A DNA stretch of 55,203 bases from the NCBI GenBank assembly GCA_002162955.1, contig MABD01000026.1, positions 97,768-152,970 on the forward strand. Direction: 5' to 3'. Below the pieces are notes generated by a model. That model was not told where the DNA came from and did not search any database. It saw nothing but the letters and a program-made list of their open reading frames with translations. Shown in pieces: positions 9,115 to 17,915 of the stretch; position 1 is the stretch's first letter; each line of letters begins with the position of its first letter. Made by a program: the position numbers and the translations under genes. Origin of the DNA: Gammaproteobacteria bacterium 45_16_T64 (GTDB lineage Bacteria; Pseudomonadota; Gammaproteobacteria; Pseudomonadales; Ketobacteraceae).

Positions 9115-11877
9115 GTGAAAAAGATTATTACTTGCACCGAACCTGCCAGTGGAAGTTCTATAGGCGGCAAATTCTCAAAACAAAGCGAGATGATTACCGC
9201 GGGCATTGCTGTCCCCGAATTCTTTTGTTTGACAATCGCGTTCTATGAAGAGGTCTTCGACAGTATACGCTCGGAAGTAGAAGCAATTCTCGATGCGATA
9301 GACTTTGATGATGGTAAAGACATTAGAGAGGCAGCGGACAGTATCCAACAGGTATTTCATGGGGTGGAATTATCCGTGGCCCAAAAAGATGAAATCCTGT
9401 TCGCTTTTGATGGCCAGTTTTCTTCGGATGTTATGGTGTCAGTCAGGGCCTCAACTGTTGGGCACAAGATTGAAGAAAGTGAGGACTCCGTCGATAATCC
9501 CTTTGCAGGAATGAGCGAGAGCTTCCTCTATGTTAAGCGAGATGAAATATGCGATAAAATAAAACAGTGCTGGGGCTCGGGGTTTTCTCAGGAATCGCTA
9601 ATCTATCGTCAAGTACAAGGAATGAACTTACTTGGTTTTGGTGTGGCGGTAGGCGTTCAGAAAATGGTCTTCGGTGAGCGTTCTTTTGTGCTTTTTACCG
9701 CAGACCCTAAAACCGCAGCTAAAGACCAAGTCATAGTCGCGGGTTACGGTATTGGTGAGGGTGTGGTGCAAGAGAGGGTGCCAGTTGATCATTATTTTGT
9801 TGCAGGTAAAACGTCGGAAATCACTCAAGATATTGCTGATAAAGATTGTATGCTGACGCTGGATAAAGACGCCGGGTCTGGTTTATGTGAATTACCTGTT
9901 GAAGAGAATTTGTGGAGGCAAGCTTGCCTCACTGACGCTGAGATCAAGCAACTAGTTGATATTGGAATACAAATCGAGTCACTTTTTGGATGTCCACAGG
10001 ATATCGAAGGTACGTTTACTGCAGAGGGAAGTCTGCATATCCTGCAATCTCGCCCAATAGCATTAGACTATTCGCGACAATTGATATGGACGAATACCAA
10101 TGTGACAGAGAGTTTCCCGGGAATATCCTCTCCGTTAACCTATACGTTTGCAAAGTACTTTTATAGAGTCATATTTTACGATAGTTATCGTCGATTAGGT
10201 GTGAGCCCACGAATGATTAATGATAATTTCGAGCCATTGGATAAGATGATTGGCTATCTTGATGGCCGCGTATATTACTGTTTGTCTCATTTCTATTTAC
10301 TGCACAAACAAAGTCCATTGTATCCATTGTTTGGAACGCATTGGGAAAATATGATTGGACTTACATCGTCCTTTCAATCTCATCAAGAAAGTAGCGATTT
10401 GTTCGCTATGTGGGGGAAAGTGAAGAAGTGGGCGCGGGTTGGTTCTAATCTTGTCGAGACGTTTTACCATTATCTAAATCATGATCGGTATATGTTTCAT
10501 TATCACAAATGGTGGGAAGATCTTATTTCTCCTATGCGCGGCAAGTCTTTTGAAGGGGATGATCCGTTAACCTTAGTCAAGCTTTTCCATAAGGTGTGGG
10601 GGGAGGTCGGTAACAATTGGGGGCTGACGCTGACCACCGATGGGTACTTGATACCGATGTATGGATTGTTAGAAACCCTGTTTAAGAAGTGGGGCCTTGA
10701 TGACGATCCCGGATTGCTGAGCGATTTACTTTGCGGTAATGATGAGACTTTATTGAGCGTCGAGATTATTTTGTCGTCTGTGAATATCGCAGAATTTGCC
10801 CGTGGAAATAGCGAGCTTAAACAAAAATTCAAAGATCTTTCAGAACATGAACTTTGGGAGGAAGTGAAGGCCAAAAAGGTCAATGCTGAATTTACTGAAA
10901 TGGTTGAGAAACACCTTCACTATTATGGTGACCGGGGGTTGCAAGAGCTAAAACTAGAGCAACCTATGTTGAGAGATACCCCCTGGGTATTAATCAAAAT
11001 GGTTAAGCAATATGTTTTTGCCGATGTCACCGTAGAGAGTATACGTAATCACGAACAGGGTGTTCGTGATAAAGCAGAAGTAGAGTTGGCTAGGTTGTTA
11101 GCCGGTAAAACTCAGAAACAGAGGATTCTAAATGTCCTGTTACCGCGTTTGCGACGATTGATTAGGCATCGCGAAAATTCCCGTTATTGTCGCAGTGAAT
11201 TGTACGGTTTTAGTAAGAATATATTTAAGGGACTTGCGCGATATTTTGTTCAGAGAGATATTTTAAATGAAATGACAGATATCTATTATCTGACTCAAGA
11301 TGAAGTGTTTGGCTATATTGATGGCACTGGGGTGACGGAGAACCTGCAAGTTATTGCTGACCTTCGGCGTAAGGAGCATGCTGAGAACCTAACGAAAGAT
11401 GTTGCGACCAATGTGACGACCTTGGGGGCCATTCGGGAAAATGTGCTTGCTCCTGTGGAAACAGGGCCTATCACCTACGATGAAGATGTATTGCAAGGGC
11501 TGGGTTCTAGTGCGGGCAAAGTAACTGGTATTGCAAAAGTGGTAGATGACCCCAATGACGCGGGGGATATCACCGAGGATATGATACTTATTGCCCGTGA
11601 GACGGACCCTGGTTGGTTGTTTCTCATGTTAGCATCAAAAGGGATGGTGGTGGAGAGAGGCAGTATGTTATCCCACACTGCGATTACTGGGCGAAAATTT
11701 GGTATTCCAACGATCGTCGCATTACCTGGGGCTACTACTCGTATACCTGATGGCGCGAGAATCGAAATGGATGGGTCATCAGGTATTGTTGTTCTCGTTG
11801 AAGAGCAGAGTACTTCCAGTGTCGAGGATAATAACGTTCAACAAACCCAAGACAACAAGGAATCCTTAAGTGACTAG
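9115..11877 (+). CDS. PEP-synthase/rifampin-phosphotransferase-like dikinase
   Basis: A 920-residue protein starting at GTG with GAGGA 7 nt upstream. The N-terminus (about 1-320) is the pyruvate-phosphate-dikinase ATP-grasp domain: IGGKFSKQSEM near residue 18, SVRAST near 110, and FTADPKT near 200. A middle region of about 450 residues (320-800) has no motif I recognise. The C-terminus (about 805-905) is the swivelling phosphohistidine domain, with GSMLSHTAITGRKFGIPT holding the likely phosphorylated His854. The order ATP-grasp / substrate region / His domain at the end matches rifampin phosphotransferase. Phosphoenolpyruvate synthase instead ends in a TIM barrel. By family mechanism it would transfer the beta-phosphate of ATP to a hydroxyl or carboxyl. 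In this operon the substrate is probably a biosynthetic intermediate or the finished product (self-protection), which is inference. Confidence 0.88.
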   Translation: MKKIITCTEPASGSSIGGKFSKQSEMITAGIAVPEFFCLTIAFYEEVFDSIRSEVEAILDAIDFDDGKDIREAADSIQQVFHGVELSVAQKDEILFAFDGQFSSDVMVSVRASTVGHKIEESEDSVDNPFAGMSESFLYVKRDEICDKIKQCWGSGFSQESLIYRQVQGMNLLGFGVAVGVQKMVFGERSFVLFTADPKTAAKDQVIVAGYGIGEGVVQERVPVDHYFVAGKTSEITQDIADKDCMLTLDKDAGSGLCELPVEENLWRQACLTDAEIKQLVDIGIQIESLFGCPQDIEGTFTAEGSLHILQSRPIALDYSRQLIWTNTNVTESFPGISSPLTYTFAKYFYRVIFYDSYRRLGVSPRMINDNFEPLDKMIGYLDGRVYYCLSHFYLLHKQSPLYPLFGTHWENMIGLTSSFQSHQESSDLFAMWGKVKKWARVGSNLVETFYHYLNHDRYMFHYHKWWEDLISPMRGKSFEGDDPLTLVKLFHKVWGEVGNNWGLTLTTDGYLIPMYGLLETLFKKWGLDDDPGLLSDLLCGNDETLLSVEIILSSVNIAEFARGNSELKQKFKDLSEHELWEEVKAKKVNAEFTEMVEKHLHYYGDRGLQELKLEQPMLRDTPWVLIKMVKQYVFADVTVESIRNHEQGVRDKAEVELARLLAGKTQKQRILNVLLPRLRRLIRHRENSRYCRSELYGFSKNIFKGLARYFVQRDILNEMTDIYYLTQDEVFGYIDGTGVTENLQVIADLRRKEHAENLTKDVATNVTTLGAIRENVLAPVETGPITYDEDVLQGLGSSAGKVTGIAKVVDDPNDAGDITEDMILIARETDPGWLFLMLASKGMVVERGSMLSHTAITGRKFGIPTIVALPGATTRIPDGARIEMDGSSGIVVLVEEQSTSSVEDNNVQQTQDNKESLSD

Positions 11878-12817
11878 TGACCATAAGGGTTTTGTCGATC
11901 GATTGCTGGCTTTTATGGATATAATTTATCAGCCAGGATTACATCTGGGTTTTGCCGCTTTCTGGTTTCTATCGTTACAGGGTGGTTTTGTTTTACTAAG
12001 TCAGGCCGAAGAAGCGTGGGTGCTTTCCCTATCCACTCTTCTCGGTATAGTGACGATGTTCTTGATTTTATTCTATCTTCGGGCGGTAGATGAGGTTAAA
12101 GACTTTGAATATGACAAGCAATACAATCCAGACCGTCCCCTGGTTTCTGGGGTGGTGACTTTTAGAGACGTCTATATATATTGGGTGTTAGCGTTTCTTT
12201 TTATCCCTGTTGCTAATTGGGTGTTTGAGCCCTGGTTAGCGATTTTTGTAATCATAGATATGCTATATGCATTGTTGCTTATTCTTCTTGAAAAATGGCT
12301 ACCTCTTATGGATAAGAACATGTTCTTTAATTTGGTGATCACCTATCCAGTGAGTATTGCGCTGAGTTTCTATACGCTGTTGCTCAGTGTGTCAATCGGG
12401 AATGTACAGTTCGATAGCAACGCCTTTTTACTTATCATGACCTACATATTGGCTTTTTTGCATTTTGAGATCGTACGTAAGAACCTTTGGCCAGTGATGG
12501 CTGATCCTGGGGAGAAATTCTATTCTTTTGATGTTGGTCCTTTACCTGCCGCGTTCTTTGGTTTTGGTTGCGGAGTCTTTGCGGTTGTTGGGGTTGTTTG
12601 CTTATATTCTCCTTGGTCCACTGAAGGTGCTGGGGCAGTGAGTGGCTGGTTACCGTTGTTAGCATTGGTTCCCGCAGTTAGCGCATTAATGTTGTTTCTT
12701 CGCAATCGTGAAGAACGCTATAACCCACGAAAATTTGCTGTGCTATTTCTTGTGGTTTTCTATGCAGCAAATTTCGTAAATGCGATTGTTACTAATTCAT
12801 TAACTGTGGGAATTTAG
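11870..12817 (+). CDS. UbiA-family membrane prenyltransferase
   Basis: A 315-residue integral membrane protein with about eight to nine hydrophobic segments. The first Asp-rich motif characteristic of the UbiA superfamily is seen as RAVDEVKDFEYD with PDRPLVSG directly after (nt about 12080-12150). A second acidic stretch, DPGEKFYSFD, lies in the later half (nt about 12505-12534). Family members attach a prenyl or related diphosphate-activated chain to an aromatic or other acceptor inside the membrane. The GTG start overlaps the end of the preceding gene by 8 nt, with AAGGA upstream, so translation is coupled. In context it probably prenylates, or otherwise joins a polar group to, the PKS-derived product. 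The donor and acceptor cannot be read from sequence. Confidence 0.85.
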   Translation: MTSDHKGFVDRLLAFMDIIYQPGLHLGFAAFWFLSLQGGFVLLSQAEEAWVLSLSTLLGIVTMFLILFYLRAVDEVKDFEYDKQYNPDRPLVSGVVTFRDVYIYWVLAFLFIPVANWVFEPWLAIFVIIDMLYALLLILLEKWLPLMDKNMFFNLVITYPVSIALSFYTLLLSVSIGNVQFDSNAFLLIMTYILAFLHFEIVRKNLWPVMADPGEKFYSFDVGPLPAAFFGFGCGVFAVVGVVCLYSPWSTEGAGAVSGWLPLLALVPAVSALMLFLRNREERYNPRKFAVLFLVVFYAANFVNAIVTNSLTVGI

Positions 12818-12825
12818 GGAAATAA

Positions 12826-15183
12826 TTGAAAATGAATAGAGAAAGCAGCGCTACATTGGTGCGTCGGGTTTCACAATTGGCGTTAAAAAAACCGATAGTA
12901 TCGGTTGTATTAAGCCTATGTCTATTTTTGTTTTCTGGCTATGGCGCGCAGTTCTTTCGTAACACACTGGATTATCACTTCTTCTTTAGTGCAGATAATC
13001 CTCAATTGGCGGCATTTGATCGTTTGCAAAACGAATATTCGAAAACAGAGGCTGTCTTTGTCGCAATTTCCCCGGCGAACAACGATGTGTTTTCACCATC
13101 AAATCTTACCATGATAGAAGACTTTACTCGTGACGCATGGACGACACCGTATTCACAACGCGTAGACTCGTTGACGAATTTCCAATATACCGTTGCGACA
13201 GACGATCTACTTGATACTTCTGACCTCTTTGAAAATAGCATGACAATGGATTTGTCTGAACTTGATAAACGAAAACAATTTTCGCTTTCTGAACCCCTGC
13301 TGTTGAATTCATTGGTGGCTAACGATGGCTCGGTTGCTGGGGTTCGGATTACCATGAATATGCCGGGGATTGACCATGAGGCAGAAACTCCCGAAGTAGT
13401 ATTCTATATTCGTGACCTTGCCAAAAAGTATGAAGCAAAATACCCTGGACTCAAACTATATTTGACGGGCCAGATTGTTGTTGATCAAGCATTCCCTGAA
13501 TCCACGGCCGCAGACTTTAATTTCGTGTGGCCTGCATTCTTTTTGGTAATGATGTTACTGCTAATGTTCATCTATCGCAGCTTCTCGTATATGTTAGTGA
13601 CGATGGTGACCGGTGTGTTATCTATCGGAGCGGGTATGGGGATTATCGGCTGGACTCATATCAAAGTGAATGCCGCTATTTCCGCTGCACCAGTAATGAT
13701 TTTAACGCTAGCGGTGGCAGATTGTATTCATATTTTAAGCAGTTATACCCATGAACTGACCTTAGGCAAATCTAAGAAAGACGCGATGATTGAGAGCTTA
13801 CGTATTAACTTTATTGCGGTCTTGCTTACATCGCTGTTAACGGGGCTAGGATTCTTGACGCTACATTTTAACGATTCGCCGCCTTATCGTGCGCTTGGTT
13901 ATATTGTCGCGGCAGGTGTTGGCTTTGCATTCCTTTTTTCGGTAACATTTTTAGCGCCACTAGTGACATTGATTCCTCATAGAGCACCCACGCGAGATGG
14001 TGCTGGCGTTGAGCGAGTATCAAGGGCAATGGGTAAACTTGCAGCTTTTATTATTCGAAAAGATCGCAGTGTTTTTGTGGCGGTTACCCTAATAGCGACA
14101 GGATTATGTGTGTCTGTGGGGTTAAATCAAATCAATGATGATGCAGTGAAATATTTTGGAAAAAATCAGACGATGCGGCAACACTTGGAATTTGTAAATA
14201 CACGAATCACCGGTATCGGCACGCTGAATTACTCACTGAATTCTGGTATTAGCCAGGGTATAACGTCCCCCGCATATTTACGCCATGTGGAAGAATTTTC
14301 GGATTGGTTAAAGACTCAACCAGGAGTGTTACAAGTTGATACTTTTGTCGACGTAATTAAACGTATCAATAGAACCTTGCATGCGGATGACGAGGCTTTT
14401 TATCGAATACCCAATAGCAAAGAAGAAGTATCTCAATACATTCTATTATATGAACTATCGTTACCAGCGGGTATGGATGTGGGGAATGTAGTAACGATCG
14501 ATAAATCCGCGAGTCGTGTGAGAGTGTCAATGACTGATACGTCAGGCCCGGGGCATATTGGATTGGATGAAAAAGCTAAACAGTGGCTACGGAATAATGC
14601 ACCCAGCAGTATGTGGTCTGAAGGGGCATCGGTACCATTAATGTTCTCCCATATTAGTGCTCGTAGTATTGATGGCATGCTGTGGGGGTTGGTAGGGGCG
14701 CTGGTTATTATGTCCGGTTTATTGGTATTTATTCTTAGATCGCTAACGCTTGGCCTAATCAGCTTAGCGAGTAACATTGTACCTGTGGCTATGGGATTTG
14801 GTGTTTGGGGCTGGGTAAGCGGAGATGTTGATCTTGGGATCACTGTAACCTTGGGGATGGCGTTTGGTATTGTTGTGGATGATACCATTCATTTTCTAAG
14901 CAAGTATCAACGTGCCAGGAGGGAGTTAGGTTATTCCACCGAGCATGCAATTACCTATGCATTTAAAACGGTCGGTGTGGCGTTGTTAGTAACTACTATC
15001 GTTCTGATGGCCGGTTTTTCAATGCTTGGCTTCTCTGATATGAACATTACATCTAATATGGCGATATTAACAACGGTGACCATTGGCTGTGCGTTTTTTA
15101 TCGATTTTTTCTTTCTGCCTGGCTTATTGCTACGACTAGACAAGGCGAACAATAGTAGTGCTAAATCGGTAAATGTTCCTTAA
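12826..15183 (+). CDS. MMPL/RND-superfamily exporter (HAE3-like)
   Basis: A 785-residue protein of the compact RND type: an N-terminal TM helix, a periplasmic loop of about 170 residues, a TM bundle with VADCIHI (around 298), a second TM and loop, and a C-terminal bundle with VVDDTIHF (around 685). The charged residues in the two bundles match the proton-relay sites of the family. MMPL proteins export lipids and polyketide-lipids across the inner membrane. The gene follows the prenyltransferase by 8 nt. The start is ambiguous: TTG at 12826 (AGGGA 5 nt upstream) or ATG at 12832. It is almost certainly the exporter for the operon's product. No adaptor or outer-membrane channel gene is in the window. 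Confidence 0.92.
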   Translation: MKMNRESSATLVRRVSQLALKKPIVSVVLSLCLFLFSGYGAQFFRNTLDYHFFFSADNPQLAAFDRLQNEYSKTEAVFVAISPANNDVFSPSNLTMIEDFTRDAWTTPYSQRVDSLTNFQYTVATDDLLDTSDLFENSMTMDLSELDKRKQFSLSEPLLLNSLVANDGSVAGVRITMNMPGIDHEAETPEVVFYIRDLAKKYEAKYPGLKLYLTGQIVVDQAFPESTAADFNFVWPAFFLVMMLLLMFIYRSFSYMLVTMVTGVLSIGAGMGIIGWTHIKVNAAISAAPVMILTLAVADCIHILSSYTHELTLGKSKKDAMIESLRINFIAVLLTSLLTGLGFLTLHFNDSPPYRALGYIVAAGVGFAFLFSVTFLAPLVTLIPHRAPTRDGAGVERVSRAMGKLAAFIIRKDRSVFVAVTLIATGLCVSVGLNQINDDAVKYFGKNQTMRQHLEFVNTRITGIGTLNYSLNSGISQGITSPAYLRHVEEFSDWLKTQPGVLQVDTFVDVIKRINRTLHADDEAFYRIPNSKEEVSQYILLYELSLPAGMDVGNVVTIDKSASRVRVSMTDTSGPGHIGLDEKAKQWLRNNAPSSMWSEGASVPLMFSHISARSIDGMLWGLVGALVIMSGLLVFILRSLTLGLISLASNIVPVAMGFGVWGWVSGDVDLGITVTLGMAFGIVVDDTIHFLSKYQRARRELGYSTEHAITYAFKTVGVALLVTTIVLMAGFSMLGFSDMNITSNMAILTTVTIGCAFFIDFFFLPGLLLRLDKANNSSAKSVNVP

Positions 15184-15257
15184 TGGTGCAAGGTCACAAT
15201 ACGAAGTAAAGTCATAACAAAAGCATACACTATGTTCATAGTAAAGCCCTTAGCCCT

Positions 15258-16199
15258 ATGGGAAGATGGCGTTCCTTATCGATCTGCCGTGTTAATCCAG
15301 AGGTTGTGTTGAAAAATTCTGATTACAAAAACTTGTCTCGCTACGTCTCCAGCTACCTAGGTAGTTTGAAGAGTCATAGTGTCGAGATTAATGATCAGGA
15401 GTGGAATTATCTCGATGGAGGCCAAGGAGAAACTATTTTGTTTCTGCATGGTTTAGCCGGGTCAAAGGTATTGTGGCGCAGCTTAATGCAGAGCTATATA
15501 AATGACTATCGTGTTATTGCTGTCGATATTCCAGGGCTGTTTGTTGAGCAGCGATTTATTGGTCGCAAACATACCTACCGAGAACTAGCCAACTGGCTTG
15601 AGCTATTCCTAGAGCACCTTCAAATAGATAAATTACATATTGTTGGTCACTCCTCAGGGAGTTGTGTATCCAGCTGTTTCGCAAGTACTCGCCCGTCTAT
15701 GGTTGAGAGTGTCACTCTACTAAATCATCATGACGTATTGTCTGATGATGCTGTCGGCCACCCATCAACTGTGTTAAACACGGTGCTGGATGCTACGAAT
15801 GAAGAGGGGTGGGAAGACTTCCAGAAAAAACTGTTCTATTCCCCCCCAGCAATGCCTAAATTTGTTCAGCGCTACCGGTTGCGCTCAATGTTGAAGCATA
15901 AAGAAGGGTTCGTGCAAGTGGTACAAGATTTGGCAGAACTACGGCCTATGGCTATGTCTTATTTACGCAAGATCAAATGCCCTGTACTCACCGTTAATGG
16001 TAGCCATGATATATTCTCTCCACTGGAATTTCATCGTAGCTTAAAAAGTCAGATACCTTGGGGTGAGCATGTATTGATAGAACGTTGTGGTCATGCGAGC
16101 TTTTTAGAAAAGCCCGATGACATTCTAGCAATACACAAAAGCTTTCTAGACTCAGTTAAAGAAGGTGCTGAAAGCCTAGAGTATGGAGCAGGAATATAA
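15258..16199 (+). CDS. Alpha/beta hydrolase
   Basis: A 313-residue single-domain alpha/beta hydrolase. The oxyanion-hole motif LFLHGLAGS (residues about 60-68), the nucleophile elbow GHSSGSC (about 131-137), an Asp in NGSHDIFSP (about 250) and a His in CGHASF (about 275) give a full catalytic triad. It could be an esterase, thioesterase or lactonase. There is no ribosome site before the first ATG (15258). AGAGG at 15299-15303 sits 5 nt before TTG 15309, so the real protein may begin 17 codons later. It lies 74 nt after the exporter on the same strand and may be the last gene of the PKS operon, but the gap leaves this open. Confidence 0.85.
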   Translation: MGRWRSLSICRVNPEVVLKNSDYKNLSRYVSSYLGSLKSHSVEINDQEWNYLDGGQGETILFLHGLAGSKVLWRSLMQSYINDYRVIAVDIPGLFVEQRFIGRKHTYRELANWLELFLEHLQIDKLHIVGHSSGSCVSSCFASTRPSMVESVTLLNHHDVLSDDAVGHPSTVLNTVLDATNEEGWEDFQKKLFYSPPAMPKFVQRYRLRSMLKHKEGFVQVVQDLAELRPMAMSYLRKIKCPVLTVNGSHDIFSPLEFHRSLKSQIPWGEHVLIERCGHASFLEKPDDILAIHKSFLDSVKEGAESLEYGAGI

Positions 16200-16220
16200 C
16201 ACATTCTATTCGCTGAGTAT

Positions 16221-16970
16221 TTATTGCGGCTTCTGTCCAAAATAAAGGGTAAGTGGCCAAAAGACCGCTCGAGATTTTTCAGCTCCCCATAAATCGTTAA
16301 GCTCTTCTACGATGAGATCTATTGGGTTGCTGCCCTTAATTTCTTCATATTTCTTAACCGCAGACCACGTATTGAGATATCCAATTAGGTGGTTTAGTGA
16401 CCAGGCTGCCTCCATCGAAAAATCAGGAACCTCTAACCTAGGGTAGGGGAACGAGATATCAGTATACCCATCGTTCAGTAGCTTCCGTTCAGGTGGCCAA
16501 TAGGGGCCAATAATAGTGGAGTGAAATTCTGAGATAAGCGTATCAATTTCCGTACCCGTATTAATAAATTGATAACCCCAGGTGGCCAGGTGGCCGCCTG
16601 GTTTTAGTCCTTTGTCTACAGTACTGAAGAACTGTGGTAGATCAAACCAGTGGATAGCTTGTGCAACCGTAATGAGGTCAAAATTGCTTTGGCCACCAGG
16701 AAGCGTTTCTGCCGGATTGACGAGGTAGGTGATGTTCTTCTTTGATTGGGCTTGTTCGATTTGAGCGGCACTCGCATCGGACGCTATAACTTGGTCAAAA
16801 TAGCGACTATGCTCGACCGCTGCTTGCCCAGATCCTGTTCCACAATCCCAAACACGTTGCTTTTGCTGGCATTGATCGGCCAACCACCGGAATAGCTCTG
16901 TAGGGTAATTGGGGCGGTAGGTTTTGTAGTTATCTGAAGCGGATGAAAAGTGATCTTTGAAACCTGACAT
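16221..16970 (-). CDS. Class I SAM-dependent methyltransferase
   Basis: A 249-residue methyltransferase. Motif I WDCGTGSGQAA (residues about 40-50) and the acidic end of beta-strand 2 (VIASDAS, about 61-67) form the SAM pocket. QAIHWFDL (about 107-114) is typical of the methyltransferase-11/trans-aconitate methyltransferase-like group. The AGGAG ribosome site 7 nt before the ATG supports the start. It converges with the hydrolase gene upstream (21 nt between stops) and is transcribed away from the peroxiredoxin gene. The substrate is unknown; small carboxylic acids are used by the nearest family I can name. Confidence 0.85.
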   Translation of the reverse strand: MSGFKDHFSSASDNYKTYRPNYPTELFRWLADQCQQKQRVWDCGTGSGQAAVEHSRYFDQVIASDASAAQIEQAQSKKNITYLVNPAETLPGGQSNFDLITVAQAIHWFDLPQFFSTVDKGLKPGGHLATWGYQFINTGTEIDTLISEFHSTIIGPYWPPERKLLNDGYTDISFPYPRLEVPDFSMEAAWSLNHLIGYLNTWSAVKKYEEIKGSNPIDLIVEELNDLWGAEKSRAVFWPLTLYFGQKPQ

Positions 16971-17192
16971 GCTAACTCCTGGGTAGGTTTGCTCATAAAA
17001 TGCACAACATTTGTGGTGGGGTTGGACTGAAGTTGATGTAATAGTAAATAAATTTTAGTGCCGAGTGTTAATAAACAGAATCTATTACCAAGATAGCTTT
17101 TATAAAGTGGCAGTCTTATGTTCTTGGTGTATGATTATTGCTTTCTTTCGATAATCGAATGTAATTGATAACCTTATTTAGGAGATACCCGC

Positions 17193-17795
17193 ATGGGCGT
17201 ATTAGTTGGCAAACCTGCTCCAGATTTCACTGTTTCTGCTGTTTTGGGCGATGGATCTATCGTAGATAGCTTTTCTTTGTCAGAAACCATCAAGGGCAAA
17301 TACGGCCTTGTATTTTTCTACCCACTAGATTTCACTTTTGTTTGCCCTTCTGAGCTAATTGCACTTGATCACCGTATGGATCAATTCAGTGAGCGTGGCG
17401 TAGAAGTTATCGGTGTTTCTATCGATTCACACTTCACTCACAATGCATGGCGTAATACTCCAATCAATGATGGCGGTATTGGCCAAGTTAAGTACACGCT
17501 AGCAGCGGATATGAACCATGAGATTTGTAAAGCTTATGACGTTGAATCTGATGGTGGTGTTGCATTTCGTGGCGCTTTCTTAATCGACACTAACGGTGTT
17601 GTACGTTCTCAAATCGTTAATGACCTACCATTAGGTCGTAACATGGATGAGCTTATCCGTTTGGTTGATGCGCTTCAGTTCCACGAAGAGCACGGTGAAG
17701 TTTGCCCAGCAGGATGGAACAAGGGTGATAAGGGTATGAATGCTTCTCCAGACGGTGTTGCAGAGTACCTAGCAGGTAATGCTGACAACCTGTAA
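17193..17795 (+). CDS. Typical 2-Cys peroxiredoxin (AhpC/Prx1 type)
   Basis: A 200-residue thiol peroxidase. The peroxidatic Cys51 is in FTFVCPSE and the resolving Cys171 in EVCPAGW; catalytic Thr48 and an Arg (RSQ, about 138) are in the expected places. A GGIG motif (around 94-97) is present, close to the GGLG motif linked to peroxide sensitivity in eukaryotic enzymes. It reduces H2O2 and alkyl hydroperoxides in the cytoplasm using thioredoxin or AhpF-type donors; no reductase is adjacent. AGGAG lies 8 nt before the ATG. The gene is monocistronic, with a 222-bp upstream region and a strong terminator downstream. Codon choice differs somewhat from the PKS operon, as expected for a highly expressed gene. 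Confidence 0.96.
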   Translation: MGVLVGKPAPDFTVSAVLGDGSIVDSFSLSETIKGKYGLVFFYPLDFTFVCPSELIALDHRMDQFSERGVEVIGVSIDSHFTHNAWRNTPINDGGIGQVKYTLAADMNHEICKAYDVESDGGVAFRGAFLIDTNGVVRSQIVNDLPLGRNMDELIRLVDALQFHEEHGEVCPAGWNKGDKGMNASPDGVAEYLAGNADNL

Positions 17796-17810
17796 TAACA
17801 ATATGTCTTT

Positions 17811-17836
17811 AACGCTACTTCTATTGGGGTAGCGTT
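17811..17836 (+). other. Hairpin downstream of the peroxiredoxin gene
   Basis: An 8-bp perfect stem (AACGCTAC / GTAGCGTT) with a 10-nt loop lies just after the peroxiredoxin stop. There is no T-tract, so it is more likely an mRNA 3'-end stabiliser or part of a double hairpin with the terminator that follows than a terminator itself. Confidence 0.45.
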
Positions 17837-17854
17837 AGCCTAGATAGTATTGAT

Positions 17855-17895
17855 ACAAAAAAGCCGAATTCATCAATGATGGATTCGGCTTTTTT
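17855..17895. terminator. Bidirectional Rho-independent terminator
   Basis: A-tract, stem AAGCCGAATTCATC, 3-nt loop, then GATGGATTCGGCTT and a T-tract, with one G-T type mismatch in a stem of about 14-18 bp. A-tract and T-tract flank it symmetrically, so it can stop transcription from both the peroxiredoxin gene (+) and the DUF547 gene (-), which converge here. Confidence 0.85.
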
Positions 17896-17915
17896 AATGG
17901 GTATTGTTTATCCTG

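Noticed and set aside
10503-10883. 126-codon open frame antisense to the dikinase gene
   Set aside because: Shadow frame without start signal or homology features.
9115-11877. Phosphoenolpyruvate synthase (ppsA)
   Set aside because: The C-terminal TIM-barrel domain is missing and the His domain is terminal, unlike PpsA.
14433-14888. 151-codon open frame antisense to the MMPL exporter
   Set aside because: A shadow of the real coding frame; composition is Ser/Thr/Pro-rich as expected for the complementary strand.
16971-17192. Possible OxyR site upstream of the peroxiredoxin gene
   Set aside because: Short ATAG/ATAAT-like inverted pieces occur, but the four-part OxyR spacing is not met convincingly.
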